DNA from: Oceanobacillus halophilus
Lineage (GTDB): Bacteria > Bacillota > Bacilli > Bacillales > Amphibacillaceae
NCBI RefSeq assembly: GCF_003628505.1
Contig: NZ_RBZP01000021.1
Coordinates: forward strand, 1-59,956
DNA: 59,956 nt
Direction of reading: 5' to 3'
Shown: piece after piece, positions 1-8,634 of the stretch
How the letters are laid out: each line of letters opens with the position of its first letter
Position numbering within the stretch: position 1 is the first letter of the stretch
Notes under the pieces: generated by a model
Databases searched by the model: none
The model's input: only the letters and a program-made list of their open reading frames with translations
Told to the model about the DNA's origin: nothing
Made by a program: the position numbers and the translations under genes

Positions 1-273
1 ATTAGCGAAGGAAATACACGGAGACTCCTTGAAAAAAGAAGACCACTTTTTTCTGCGTGCGATGTTTCGCTGCCGAAGCGTTCCTTGTCCTGCGGGAAGT
101 AGAGCATCGGTGAGACTGCGTAGTGCGACAGCACGAAGGAGGCTCACCAGCTCCCCGCGGAAAGCGGAGTGTATTTCCGTAGCGATTGTGAAGAACTATT
201 TTTAATTGAATAAATCAGGTGTTTCTAACAAGAGTACACTTAATAAGCAATGAATTATGCAAAAAGCTCATTA
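1..273. repeat. Repeat element, family 1, left end outside the window
   Basis: A GC-rich core (about 1–186) begins with GCGAAGGAAATACAC and ends with GTATTTCCGTAGCGATT. The same core appears inverted at 20286–20406 and in related form at 14040–14165. The flank after it (about 212–273) resembles the right flank of the element at 20184–20821, including a degenerate 'AAGCAA…AAAAAGCTC' end. I see no gene in 1–367 apart from this repeat and the ald promoter region. Confidence 0.7.
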
Positions 274-309
274 AATAATAACAATAATAGTGTGTTTTAA
301 TCGTACGTT

Positions 310-318
310 TGATACAAT
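310..318 (+). promoter_or_regulatory. Possible extended -10 promoter for ald
   Basis: TGATACAAT matches an extended -10 (TG-N-TACAAT) about 50 bases upstream of the ald start. No good -35 hexamer is visible at 17 bases, so this is only a candidate. Confidence 0.35.
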
Positions 319-367
319 AGAGTTAATAAATTTGTCATATTTTAACAGTGGGTATAGGGGGATGTTT

Positions 368-1480
368 ATGAAAATAGGGGTACCAAAGGAAATTATGAAT
401 AGTGAAAACCGTGTAGCAATAGCACCGTCTGGTGTTCTCACATTGATAAGTGCAGGGCATGAGGTGTTTGTTGAAACTGGTGCAGGGCTGGGTTCCAGTT
501 TTACAGATGATCAATACGCAGAAGCGGGAGCTATGATTGTTTCGAGTGCTGATGAGGCATGGGGACAAGAAATGGTAATGAAGGTAAAAGAGCCGCTTCC
601 GGAAGAGTATAAATATTTTTATGAAGGGTTAATCTTATTTACCTATTTACATTTGGCAAATGAACCAGGGTTAACGAAAGCGTTAATTGAACATAAAGTA
701 ATTGGTATTGCATATGAGACGGTGCAATTGCCAAATGGCTCTTTGCCACTGCTTACACCTATGAGTGAAGTTGCAGGTCGTATGGCAACGCAGGTAGGGG
801 CACAGTACTTAGAGAAGCCAAAAGGTGGAAAGGGCGTTTTGCTTTCTGGCATCCCTGGAGTAAAACGCGGAAAAGTAACCATTATTGGCGGTGGCGGTGT
901 TGGGACCAATGCTGCGAAAATAGCAATTGGATTAGGAGCTGACGTAACGATCATAGACTTAAATCCTGAGCGTCTTCGTCAATTAGATGACCTTTTTGGT
1001 GCTTCCGTTAATACATTGATATCTAATTCCTTAAATATCAGTGAGTCTGTTGTAGAATCTGATCTAGTCATTGGTTCGGTATTGATTCCAGGCGCTAAGG
1101 CTCCGCAATTAGTAACCGAAGAAATGGTTAAAAAGATGAAGGATGGCTCTGTAATCGTGGACGTAGCCATTGATCAAGGCGGGAATTTTGAGACCAGTGA
1201 TCGAATCACAACGCATGATAATCCAACGTACGTTAAACATGGTGTGGTCCATTACACGGTTGCTAATATGCCGGGTGCTGTACCGCGGACATCTACCATT
1301 GGATTGACTAATGTTACGGTCCCATATGCTTTACAGTTAGCAAATAAGGGGTATAAAAAAGCTTGTATAGACAATCAAGCTTTATTGAAGGGAATTAACA
1401 CGTTGGATGGTTATGTTACTTTTAAAGCAGTAGCAGAAGCACATGGCGTGAAATATAGTGAAGCACAGTCATTACTGTAA
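368..1480 (+). CDS. ald: Alanine dehydrogenase
   Basis: NAD-dependent L-alanine dehydrogenase interconverting L-alanine and pyruvate plus ammonia in the cytoplasm; it supports alanine catabolism and sporulation in Bacillus. The protein starts MKIGVPKEI, the usual Ald N-terminus, and has the Rossmann motif [20 protein letters not shown] near residues 172–191 and the C-terminal [10 protein letters not shown] segment. Length is 370 residues, as in the family. The ATG at 368 is chosen because AGGGGG lies 7 bases upstream; the reading frame is open further upstream but that part is not Ald-like. It appears monocistronic, with a terminator directly after the stop. Confidence 0.96.
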   Translation: MKIGVPKEIMNSENRVAIAPSGVLTLISAGHEVFVETGAGLGSSFTDDQYAEAGAMIVSSADEAWGQEMVMKVKEPLPEEYKYFYEGLILFTYLHLANEPGLTKALIEHKVIGIAYETVQLPNGSLPLLTPMSEVAGRMATQVGAQYLEKPKGGKGVLLSGIPGVKRGKVTIIGGGGVGTNAAKIAIGLGADVTIIDLNPERLRQLDDLFGASVNTLISNSLNISESVVESDLVIGSVLIPGAKAPQLVTEEMVKKMKDGSVIVDVAIDQGGNFETSDRITTHDNPTYVKHGVVHYTVANMPGAVPRTSTIGLTNVTVPYALQLANKGYKKACIDNQALLKGINTLDGYVTFKAVAEAHGVKYSEAQSLL

Positions 1481-1487
1481 TAAGTAT

Positions 1488-1526
1488 TAAAAAAGGGAAG
1501 CCGGTATAACACCGATTTCCCTTTCT
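1488..1526 (+). terminator. Terminator after ald
   Basis: AAGGGAA…TTCCCTT stem with an inner CGGT/ACCG helix, followed by TTTCTTCATTT. Confidence 0.8.
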
Positions 1527-1689
1527 TCATTTGATCGTGTATTTCCGTGCGGGCAAACGCTGAAATCATCTTTATGTCGGATTCTATCATCTTACTAAGT
1601 CATTATTTTTCTTGGGTGTTAGTAAATCATTAAATAATTTAAACTAGTTCATTCAGAAAAGGACGATCGAATGCGAGTTTTTCTTATTA

Positions 1690-2787
1690 TCAATCAATAA
1701 TCTGTAATTCTTTCGGATAGTTTGTTAAAAGAGTAGGACCTGTTTCTTTCATGAATACCATGTCCTCGATTCGAACACCTCCAATATTTGGGATGTAGAT
1801 TCCTGGTTCAATGGTAAAGCACATTCCTGCTTGTACTTGGAGCGTATTATTACTATGCATAGAAGGATATTCATGGGTTTCAATCCCTAATCCATGTCCA
1901 ATGCGGTGAGTGAAATACTCACCATAGCCAGCATTTGTAATAATATCTCTAGCAATTTTATCTAATTTTCCAACCTCTGTTCCTAACTTAGATGTTTCTA
2001 TAGCCTTTTGCTCAGCTTCCAGAACCGTCTGGTAAATCTTCTTCTGTTCATTTGTCACAGATTTATAGGCAACTGTTCGAGTAATATCGGAGCAGTAACC
2101 TTCATGTATAACACCTAAATCAAACAAAACAAGATCCCCAGCAGTTATCTTTTTTGAGGAAGGTGTTCCGTGAGGAGAGGCGGTCTTGGAACCGGAAAGT
2201 GCCATGGTTGAAAAAGACATCCCCTGAACTCCTTGTTTTTTAAGTTCATATTCAATGGTTGCAATAAGTTCCATTTCACTAATTCCTTCTTGAATTGCGT
2301 TTACACCTGTTTCAATTCCGAAGTCTGCGAGTTCCGCTGCTTCTTTAAGACGATTATGCTCATTATCGCTTTTAATCACACGTGATTTAGCTAACATTTC
2401 TTTAGCATTAAATATTTCTGTTTTTGGTAAAATTTCCTGAATCGATTGGAAACGTTCTAAGGTAATATGGTCTTGTTCAATTGCTATGGATTGAGGAATA
2501 CTTTCATTTTTCTTGAAGTAATTTAATAGTAACTGCCAAGGATTCTCATGATCGTAATAACTAATGATAGGATATGCCCATCCAGCAGTTTTAGCATCCT
2601 CTACTTCCATTGCAGGAAGCAAGATCACGGGATCCATCTTTGTACTAATAAACGCAGCTATTACCCGTTCATGAGGCTCGGTATAGTAATTGCTAATATA
2701 ATAAAAATTTGCTTTAGATGTCACGAGCACACTGTCCAGGTTCGATTTTTTCATTTCTTTCAGTATTTTTTCCACTCTGCTTGCCAT
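1690..2787 (-). CDS. M24 family Xaa-Pro peptidase
   Basis: Cytoplasmic metallopeptidase of the creatinase/aminopeptidase P fold (365 residues). An N-terminal creatinase-like domain (about 1–130) precedes a pita-bread catalytic domain. The dinuclear metal ligands are visible: Asp in DLGVIHEGYCSDITRT, His in THRIGHGLG, Glu in TIEPGIY and Glu in VRIEDM. Such enzymes cut Xaa-Pro bonds in dipeptides or short peptides; the exact substrate cannot be assigned. The ATG at 2787 is preferred because GAGGTGAG lies just upstream; a GTG three codons earlier overlaps that ribosome site. It converges on ald. Confidence 0.88.
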   Translation of the reverse strand: MASRVEKILKEMKKSNLDSVLVTSKANFYYISNYYTEPHERVIAAFISTKMDPVILLPAMEVEDAKTAGWAYPIISYYDHENPWQLLLNYFKKNESIPQSIAIEQDHITLERFQSIQEILPKTEIFNAKEMLAKSRVIKSDNEHNRLKEAAELADFGIETGVNAIQEGISEMELIATIEYELKKQGVQGMSFSTMALSGSKTASPHGTPSSKKITAGDLVLFDLGVIHEGYCSDITRTVAYKSVTNEQKKIYQTVLEAEQKAIETSKLGTEVGKLDKIARDIITNAGYGEYFTHRIGHGLGIETHEYPSMHSNNTLQVQAGMCFTIEPGIYIPNIGGVRIEDMVFMKETGPTLLTNYPKELQIID

Positions 2788-2866
2788 GTATCTCACCTCG
2801 TTGATAGAATATAAATAGTATATCAGAAGTAACGTTATTCTTTTGAATAAAAAAATTTTCTTTTTT

Positions 2867-2892
2867 TGAAACCTTTTTTATCATTATACGTA
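2867..2892 (+). promoter_or_regulatory. Sigma-W-type (ECF) promoter for the pspA operon
   Basis: TGAAAC at 2867–2872 and CGTA at 2889–2892 are separated by exactly 16 bases with a T-rich stretch after the -35, a perfect fit to the Bacillus sigma-W consensus as I know it. Initiation would fall near 2899, about 37 bases before the first gene. In B. subtilis pspA is a sigma-W target, which agrees. Confidence 0.85.
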
Positions 2893-2935
2893 ATACAATT
2901 AAGACAGGAAAGAAATGAAGATGCGAGGTGAAGAT

Positions 2936-3454
2936 GTGGGGTTGTTTTCAAAATGGTTTTCTAGTAAAAAACAAGATAAACCTGTTCCCAAAGAAAGAAA
3001 TGCACTATCCATAGAAGTTGGCGATATCATTACTTATGATTTAGTGGATTATGAAGTGGTAGGTAAAATCACTTATCGAGATGGCGGATATGAGTGGCTA
3101 AGTTATCAACTATTGGAAGAAGGAGGCCATAACACTATCTGGCTCGCTGCTGAAATGGATGATGAATTAGAACTGGGTATTTATAAACGAGTACAACTAC
3201 CTGTATCTAAACCATATCCCAAACAACTGGTATATGAGAATAAAACCTACAATAAAGAAGAAGAGGGGAATGCCAGGGTTTTAGGAGAAGGAAGAAGTGC
3301 CAATTTACAAGGGATAGAAACTCATTATGCTGATTATACAGATAATGAGGATGAAAGTTTTCTTAGTGTTGAAGCTTGGGGAACCGAAATAGAAGTAAGT
3401 GTAGGTTATTCTATTGAGCCATATGAATTAAAAATAATTGCAGGATCATATTAA
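2936..3454 (+). CDS. DUF4178 domain protein
   Basis: First gene of the pspA operon, 172 residues. It starts MGLFSKWF followed by a lysine-rich linker and a β-rich domain (about 25–170) with motifs of the DUF4178 family (VGDIITYDLVDYEVVGKITY, YEWLSYQL, WLAAEMDD). No signal peptide or membrane segment is seen, so it is probably cytoplasmic or membrane-associated. GTG at 2936 is chosen as start because GAGGTG lies 5 bases upstream; ATG codons at 2915 and 2921 lack as good a site. Function unknown; its constant association with PspA and DUF350 proteins suggests an envelope-stress role. Confidence 0.82.
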   Translation: MGLFSKWFSSKKQDKPVPKERNALSIEVGDIITYDLVDYEVVGKITYRDGGYEWLSYQLLEEGGHNTIWLAAEMDDELELGIYKRVQLPVSKPYPKQLVYENKTYNKEEEGNARVLGEGRSANLQGIETHYADYTDNEDESFLSVEAWGTEIEVSVGYSIEPYELKIIAGSY

Positions 3455-3467
3455 AGGAGGAAAAGGA

Positions 3468-4133
3468 ATGTTTAAATTTTTCAAACGCGTAAAAACAGTG
3501 GTTAGCTCAGAATTAAATTCGGTATTAGATAAAGCAGAGGATCCAGTCAAAATGCTTGATCAGTATATGCGAGATATGGCCGAGGATATACGTGAAGTAG
3601 AAGCTGCCGTTGCGAAGCAGATTGCTAATGAAAAAATGCTAAAACGTAAAGCAAATGACGCTAATGCGATGGTTGAAAAACGCATGCAGCAGGCAGAAAA
3701 GGCTATTGAATCAGGAAATGATGATTTAGCTCGTCGTGCACTGCAAGACAAGAAAGATCATGAGGCATCTGCTCAGAGCTTAAATGAGTCTTGGGAACGT
3801 GCGAAAAAAGATGCAGATATGCTTCGCGATAAATTGGATGAAATGAAGAAAGAATATCAGGAAATGAAACTGAAAAAGGATTCCCTAAAAGCACGTGCTG
3901 AATCTGCAAAAACGAGAACGAAAATCAATCGTACGATGTCTGATATTGGTAACGACGAATCCAAACAAGGATTTGAACGTATGGAAGAAAAAGTCATGCA
4001 ATATGAGGCAGAGGCTGAAACCAGTGAAGACTTATCAAGAGAAAGCCGCACACTCGATGATGAATTTGAAGAGCTTGAAAAAGATGATGTGGATGATGAA
4101 TTAGCGGCATTAAAAGCGAAACTAGGTAAATAA
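3468..4133 (+). CDS. pspA: PspA/IM30 family membrane-stress protein
   Basis: Coiled-coil peripheral membrane protein that assembles on the inner face of the cytoplasmic membrane and stabilises it during stress (ESCRT-III-related fold). The 221-residue sequence starts MFKFFKRVKTVVSSELNSVLDK, with the amphipathic N-terminal helix, followed by VKMLDQYMRDM and long charged helices with runs of KKD, EEM and KAKL; the acidic C-terminus ends LAALKAKLGK. AAAGGAGG lies 6 bases before the ATG. It sits 13 bases after the DUF4178 gene and should share the sigma-W-type promoter. Confidence 0.95.
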   Translation: MFKFFKRVKTVVSSELNSVLDKAEDPVKMLDQYMRDMAEDIREVEAAVAKQIANEKMLKRKANDANAMVEKRMQQAEKAIESGNDDLARRALQDKKDHEASAQSLNESWERAKKDADMLRDKLDEMKKEYQEMKLKKDSLKARAESAKTRTKINRTMSDIGNDESKQGFERMEEKVMQYEAEAETSEDLSRESRTLDDEFEELEKDDVDDELAALKAKLGK

Positions 4134-4164
4134 TAAATCCTGTACCCGTTAAGTTTAATGAATG

Positions 4165-4200
4165 AAGCAAATGGAGCAGTTTAGACTGCTCCATTGCTTT
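4165..4200 (+). terminator. Hairpin after pspA
   Basis: GGAGCAGT-TTAG-ACTGCTCC stem extended by AAT/ATT pairs, then GCTTTTAA. The T-run is short, so it may only partly terminate and reduce expression of the three downstream genes relative to pspA. Confidence 0.65.
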
Positions 4201-4234
4201 TAATCCTATATTACAAAGGAGAGGGGGGATTTTT

Positions 4235-4903
4235 TTGCCAAAAAAGTGGATGTTGTTCATCGGACTTATTTTTATGATATTACTCTTAACAGCATGTTCA
4301 TCACCTATAGATAGAGGAATTCAGCAAGAGTCTGCTGTAACTGCTGCTGACATTCCAAATGAACCATCCCAGAACGACATTAAAAATGCTATTTCTAATA
4401 GTCCTAGCAATCAGGTAGATGCTATTATTGCCGCAAATTTTCCTTTAATAGACACGGTGACAGAAGATGGTACCTCTGCCCAAATTTATGCGACAACACA
4501 ATTTGGTCTCTCTGAATTAAGTTCAGTATTGACTAGTAACGTTCAGCCGGATGAAAAAAGTGAAGTAATTGATGATCAGCAGGTATTTATTTACCCAGAT
4601 TATTTTGTAACATTAAAGCCAAGTGAAGCAGATGAGGATGTATTATTGATTGAGGTAGCTAGTGAAACATTTGTGGAGAGAAATTACTCACCAAGTTTCC
4701 TTCAAACCTATTTTACCATTCGGATGCTGGATAGTTTGTTTGGAAATAATTGGACTAATAGAAGGACTCAGGCCTGTTTAACAGGTGACTGTTACGGAGG
4801 ATATAGCGGCGGTTCAGCTAAATCAAGTAAAAAATCTATATTTGGGACACCAGGTCGAGGTAGTTCATCCTTTCGCGGTGGTGGAACAGGTTTTGGTAAA
4901 TAA
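4235..4903 (+). CDS. DUF4247 lipoprotein
   Basis: Extracytoplasmic lipoprotein of 222 residues. The signal peptide has lysines at 3–4, a hydrophobic core and lipobox LTAC with the modified cysteine at position 21. The mature domain (about 40–180) matches the DUF4247 type, with the hallmark AIISANFP-like 'AIIAANFPLID' segment, the ARF-like stretch 'FTIRMLDSLFG' and two cysteines in ACLTGDC, followed by a Gly/Ser-rich tail. TTG at 4235 is chosen because GGAGAGGGGGG precedes it and because it supplies the positively charged signal n-region. Function unknown; probably the outward-facing partner of the PspA/DUF350 proteins. Confidence 0.8.
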   Translation: MPKKWMLFIGLIFMILLLTACSSPIDRGIQQESAVTAADIPNEPSQNDIKNAISNSPSNQVDAIIAANFPLIDTVTEDGTSAQIYATTQFGLSELSSVLTSNVQPDEKSEVIDDQQVFIYPDYFVTLKPSEADEDVLLIEVASETFVERNYSPSFLQTYFTIRMLDSLFGNNWTNRRTQACLTGDCYGGYSGGSAKSSKKSIFGTPGRGSSSFRGGGTGFGK

Positions 4904-4918
4904 TAAGGAGGTTGAAGA

Positions 4919-5314
4919 ATGGATGCATTAATTGCGACAATTGCTTACTTTGTTATATCGGCAGTGACTGTATTGATTGGGTTATTTATTTTTGAACTTA
5001 TTACGAAGAAGTATAAGGACTATGAAGAAATTGGAAATGGAAATATAGCCGTAGCCCTATCTGTCGGGGGGAAGGTTATTGGTATAACCATTATTCTGGC
5101 ATTCGCTATTTATCATAGTACGTATATATATGACACGATTATTTGGGGAGCAGTTGGTATTGTCATACAAATGATTGGTTATCTGCTAGTAGAACTCCTT
5201 ACAAGGAAGTTCTCTGTTGAAGACCAATTGAAAAATAATAATATTGCTGTAGGTATATTATCACTAAGCGTATCGATTGGACTTGGATTAATTGTAGGGG
5301 CATCGATTACATAA
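4919..5314 (+). CDS. DUF350 (UPF0719/YjfL-type) membrane protein
   Basis: Integral membrane protein of 131 residues with four predicted helices, arranged as two similar halves: roughly 4–26, 44–64, 70–92 and 107–130. Each half shows the charged-then-glycine pattern typical of DUF350 (NIAVALSVGGKVIGITI and NNIAVGILSLSVSIGLGL). AAGGAGG is 8 bases upstream of the ATG; 15 bases separate it from the DUF4247 gene. No biochemical role is established; the family is repeatedly linked to PspA and to amine/peptide-ligating or aminopropyl-transferase-like enzymes. Confidence 0.85.
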   Translation: MDALIATIAYFVISAVTVLIGLFIFELITKKYKDYEEIGNGNIAVALSVGGKVIGITIILAFAIYHSTYIYDTIIWGAVGIVIQMIGYLLVELLTRKFSVEDQLKNNNIAVGILSLSVSIGLGLIVGASIT

Positions 5315-5335
5315 TAATCAATAAGTTGTAAGTAG

Positions 5336-5366
5336 TGGCCAGGCGCAATGCTTGGCCTTATTTTTC
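5336..5366 (+). terminator. Hairpin between DUF350 gene and synthase-like gene
   Basis: GGCCAGGC-gcaat-GCTTGGCC stem followed by TTATTTTT. It may attenuate transcription into the synthase-like gene. Confidence 0.7.
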
Positions 5367-5407
5367 TATGTGAATGAAGGAATGTCTGTTTTTTGGAGTG
5401 AAGCAAG

Positions 5408-6964
5408 ATGAATGATGAAGCGGTACGAAAAAGTAATATTATTTATTGGTCAAGTGGTATTGTCTCCATTTGTGGAATTATTTTTGAGGTATTATTTGGA
5501 GCCCTCGGTTCATACATATTAGGGGATGGCGTGAAGCAGTATACTCTGACAATCTCCCTATTCTTAACAGGTATGGGGATTGGGGCTAGCCTAAGTGAAA
5601 AAGTAATGAAAAATTTAATCCTAGCCTTTGTTTGGATTGAATTTTCTGTTGGTCTAATTGGTGGCTTTTCCAGTTTTACGATGTTCGGAATAACGGCATT
5701 TGCACCTGCTGGAACAGATGCATTTTTCTTGTATTTTATAACGGTACTAATTGGTGCGCTAACAGGTTTTGAACTACCAATTCTAATACGGAAGGCGAAT
5801 GATATTGGAGTTGAATTAAACCGTAGTACGGCACGGGTATTATTTTCTGATTATGCTGGAGGGCTGATTGGGGGGTTACTCTTTGCTTTCCTTCTGCGTC
5901 CGCAGTTTGGATTGGTAAAATCTGCATTCTTTGTTGGAACCATTAATGTCATAATAGCGCTAATCGTACTTTGGTTATTCCGTAAAGAAATAAAGAACTT
6001 TATGATTCACGCTGTTGTCGGTGTAATGATCCTTTTAGCGCTAATGATTGGAATTTTTTTTGGAGAAGAAGCAGCGCTTAGTTTTGAACAAAGAATTTAC
6101 AAAGACCCAATCATTCACATGGAAGAAAGTGCCTATCAAAAAATCATTTTAACCCGGGATTATCACACGGATGATGTGAGATTGTATTTAAATGGCGGTC
6201 TGCAACTAAGCTCAGCGGATGAGTATCGCTATCATGAGGTACTCGTTCATCCAGCCATGGTGTATGCGGAAAGTCCTCGTCATGTACTCATACTTGGAGG
6301 CGGTGATGGAGTTGCAGCGAAAGAGGTATTGAAATATGAAGACGTAGAGAAAGTTACCTTGGTAGATCTGGATCCCGCAGTTGTCGACTTGGCTAATACG
6401 GACAGGCATTTGTTAGAACTAAATGATGGCGTGCTAAAAGATAAAAAGGTGGAAGTCATCCACACCGATGCTTTTCAATTCCTGGAAGAGGAAGATGAAA
6501 TCTTTGATGTTATTATCGTAGACTTACCAGATCCAAATGATGAAAGCTTGAACAAACTTTATACGTGGGAGTTTTATTCTTTGGTACGGAATCACTTGTC
6601 GCCGGATGGAGCGGTAATGATTCAAGCAACAAGTCCTGTATTCGCTAGAGAAGTGTACTGGACGATATCTGAAACCATTGCTTCCACAGGGTTAAATGTT
6701 GAAAACCTCCATGTTGATGTACCGAGCTTTGGTAACTGGGGTTTCGTAATGGCTAGCAGAAAAGATATTGATGTGAGTAAGTTAGAGATGGAAGTTCCGA
6801 CTAGGTTCTTAACGACCGAGTTATTGCCAAGTTTAACAGAATTCGGTAAAGATGAAGATAAAAAGATTCGAAGAGAAAATGGTGAGCTGGTCGAATTGAA
6901 GCCAAACACACTTATCGATCCCCATTTAATCGGTATCTATGAAAATTCCTGGGAAAACTACTAA
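5408..6964 (+). CDS. Membrane-bound spermidine/spermine-synthase-like protein
   Basis: A 518-residue fusion. Residues about 12–220 form roughly seven transmembrane helices. Residues about 235–470 form a Rossmann-fold aminopropyltransferase-like domain with the ligand motif LILGGGDGVAAKEVLKYE, the acidic VDLDPAVVDLA, and IIVDLPDPN with SLNKLYTWEFY, as in SpeE proteins. Known SpeE enzymes transfer aminopropyl groups from decarboxylated S-adenosylmethionine to putrescine; the acceptor here is unknown and membrane anchoring suggests a lipid- or envelope-linked amine. GGAGTGAAGCAAG precedes the ATG. Last gene of the PspA operon; it lies far from speD in this window. Confidence 0.85.
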   Translation: MNDEAVRKSNIIYWSSGIVSICGIIFEVLFGALGSYILGDGVKQYTLTISLFLTGMGIGASLSEKVMKNLILAFVWIEFSVGLIGGFSSFTMFGITAFAPAGTDAFFLYFITVLIGALTGFELPILIRKANDIGVELNRSTARVLFSDYAGGLIGGLLFAFLLRPQFGLVKSAFFVGTINVIIALIVLWLFRKEIKNFMIHAVVGVMILLALMIGIFFGEEAALSFEQRIYKDPIIHMEESAYQKIILTRDYHTDDVRLYLNGGLQLSSADEYRYHEVLVHPAMVYAESPRHVLILGGGDGVAAKEVLKYEDVEKVTLVDLDPAVVDLANTDRHLLELNDGVLKDKKVEVIHTDAFQFLEEEDEIFDVIIVDLPDPNDESLNKLYTWEFYSLVRNHLSPDGAVMIQATSPVFAREVYWTISETIASTGLNVENLHVDVPSFGNWGFVMASRKDIDVSKLEMEVPTRFLTTELLPSLTEFGKDEDKKIRRENGELVELKPNTLIDPHLIGIYENSWENY

Positions 6965-7041
6965 ATATTGGAGGATTTGGTTATCCTTTTGTAGAATGAG
7001 GGTAGTAAGTAGTAAATACTTTTTGCGAAAGGGAGAGTTTT

Positions 7042-7722
7042 ATGAAGGTATCTTATCATGGACATTCTGTAGTAAAAGTGGAAACTGCAAAACATACGAT
7101 TCTATTTGATCCGTTTATTAATGGAAACGGGGCTTGTGACTTAGATGCAGGAACGGTTAAAGCGGATGTGATCTTGCTTACACATGCACATAATGATCAC
7201 GTTGGTGATACCGTAGAAATTGCCAAACGGAACGATGCGCTGGTGGTTGCACCAAATGAACTAGCAAATCACTTAGCAACCAAAGGATTAAAAACTCATC
7301 CAATGCATATTGGAGGTTCCAGAGAGTTTGATTTTGGAAAAGTGAAGTTCACCCAAGCCTTTCACGGTTCTTCCTTTACCGAAGAAGATGGAACGATTGT
7401 ATATGGAGGAATGCCGGGTGGAATTCTTTTAACCGTTGAAGGAAAAACCATTTATCATGTTGGGGACACGGCATTGTTTACCGATTTGAAAATGTATGGT
7501 GAAATGAATGATATCGATGTAGCATTTGTTCCAATTGGAGATAACTTCACAATGGGACCAGAAGATGCATTAGTTGCGGCAGATTGGATTAATGCAAAAG
7601 TAACGGTGCCCGTTCATTATAATACGTTTCCTGTGATCGAGCAGGATCCGGATGCATTTGTTAGTAAGGTGAAGACTGGTGAGGGTCGTGTGTTGCAAGT
7701 TGGGGAAGAATTAGAGTTGTAA
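7042..7722 (+). CDS. ytkL: Metallo-β-lactamase-fold hydrolase, UPF0173 (YtkL type)
   Basis: Cytoplasmic metal-dependent hydrolase of 226 residues. The metal-binding signature [10 protein letters not shown] (His48, His50, Asp52, His53) is intact; [15 protein letters not shown] and the late VPVHYNTFP histidine complete the site. UPF0173 proteins start [11 protein letters not shown] as here. The natural substrate is not known. AAGGGAGAG precedes the ATG. In B. subtilis ytkL lies next to ytoI; here about 9.5 kb of pilus genes separate them. Confidence 0.92.
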   Translation: MKVSYHGHSVVKVETAKHTILFDPFINGNGACDLDAGTVKADVILLTHAHNDHVGDTVEIAKRNDALVVAPNELANHLATKGLKTHPMHIGGSREFDFGKVKFTQAFHGSSFTEEDGTIVYGGMPGGILLTVEGKTIYHVGDTALFTDLKMYGEMNDIDVAFVPIGDNFTMGPEDALVAADWINAKVTVPVHYNTFPVIEQDPDAFVSKVKTGEGRVLQVGEELEL

Positions 7723-7756
7723 AAAAAGCGTGGATACTTACATCCACGCTTTTTTC
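7723..7756. terminator. Bidirectional terminator between ytkL and a minor prepilin gene
   Basis: AAAAAGCGTGGAT-acttac-ATCCACGCTTTTTT: near-perfect stem with A and T tracts on both sides, serving the two converging genes. Confidence 0.92.
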
Positions 7757-8572
7757 TTACCATTTTATTTCTTCTTCACATTCATCAATTTCATTAACGT
7801 CCAGAACTCTACAAATTGTTCCTTCTACATTAATATTAGCATTCTTTTTCACGTTTTCTTCACTTTCAATATAAAGATTTCCTGTAACATGGATTTCCGA
7901 TTTATTGTCTACATCAAATGTCCCAATTACATACATGTTTTCGGCAACAATTAATTTGTTCCAGTTCTTAATATGGAAGCCATCAAGGAAGGCTACATTT
8001 TTTTTGAATTCGTAAGTACTTCCGCATTTTGCATTGGCTGACTTCCCATTTGCTTTAATGTCTATAAAAGAGTCAAATTTAGTATCGGAGTCAAAGGTAC
8101 ACTTGTAAATATCTTCTCCTTCAATAAAATCTTTTGGAGGTTTGTCTTTATTTAACAATTCTAATCTTAAGGTTTTGCTATTATTTTTTTCAAAGGATGT
8201 TTTAATTTCTAACCTTTGGTTGTCCTCATTCGAAGCAATAAGCTTAAACGAGATTGAACTATCTGGTTCAACTTCAAGGCAATTTCCGTCAACAGTTGCA
8301 TTAGTAACTTCATCTTCATCAAATGAATACTCATACTTTTTATCCTTTATACATAATTTCTCATAGTCTTTTTCAAATTGGTTTCTAAGTTCATTAATGG
8401 TAATGTTTGCTTCAGTTGTTAATGAGATCTTATCATGTGACTGTTCTTCACTTCCCAATATTTGAAATATAACAGTAGATGATAATGCAATTACTACAGT
8501 AAACAATCCCAAGGCACCTAGCAACTCTACTAAAGTCATTCCTTTTTCATTAAAAAATTGTCGAAATTTCAT
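7757..8572 (-). CDS. Type IV prepilin-like protein with β-repeat C-terminal domain
   Basis: Probable minor pilin, 271 residues. MKFRQFFNEKG|MTLVELLGALGLF is a class-III signal: cleavage after Gly11, Glu at +5, then a hydrophobic helix. The middle (about 40–165) is pilin-like and polar. The C-terminal ~100 residues show repeated short β-strands (FHIKNWNKLIVAENMYVIG, EIHVTGNLYIES, ANINVEGTICRV) like a bactofilin/β-helix fold, possibly a tip adhesin. Start at 8572 is supported by AAGGTGTG upstream. It is transcribed away from the rest of the pilus genes from a shared 60-base gap. Cysteines in the C-terminal half may form disulfides. Confidence 0.82.
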   Translation of the reverse strand: MKFRQFFNEKGMTLVELLGALGLFTVVIALSSTVIFQILGSEEQSHDKISLTTEANITINELRNQFEKDYEKLCIKDKKYEYSFDEDEVTNATVDGNCLEVEPDSSISFKLIASNEDNQRLEIKTSFEKNNSKTLRLELLNKDKPPKDFIEGEDIYKCTFDSDTKFDSFIDIKANGKSANAKCGSTYEFKKNVAFLDGFHIKNWNKLIVAENMYVIGTFDVDNKSEIHVTGNLYIESEENVKKNANINVEGTICRVLDVNEIDECEEEIKW

Positions 8573-8634
8573 ATTAGCACACCTTATAAAATGATATAAT
8601 AGGAACAAAGTCATGAATTTTGGAGTGAACTCTA

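Noticed and set aside
643..954. 103-codon minus-strand open frame inside ald
   Set aside because: Shadow of the strongly conserved ald coding strand; no ribosome site; biased composition.
7730..7954. Plus-strand 74-codon frame after ytkL
   Set aside because: Begins in the ytkL terminator and runs antisense to the minor pilin; Phe/Ile/Asn-rich composition typical of a shadow frame.
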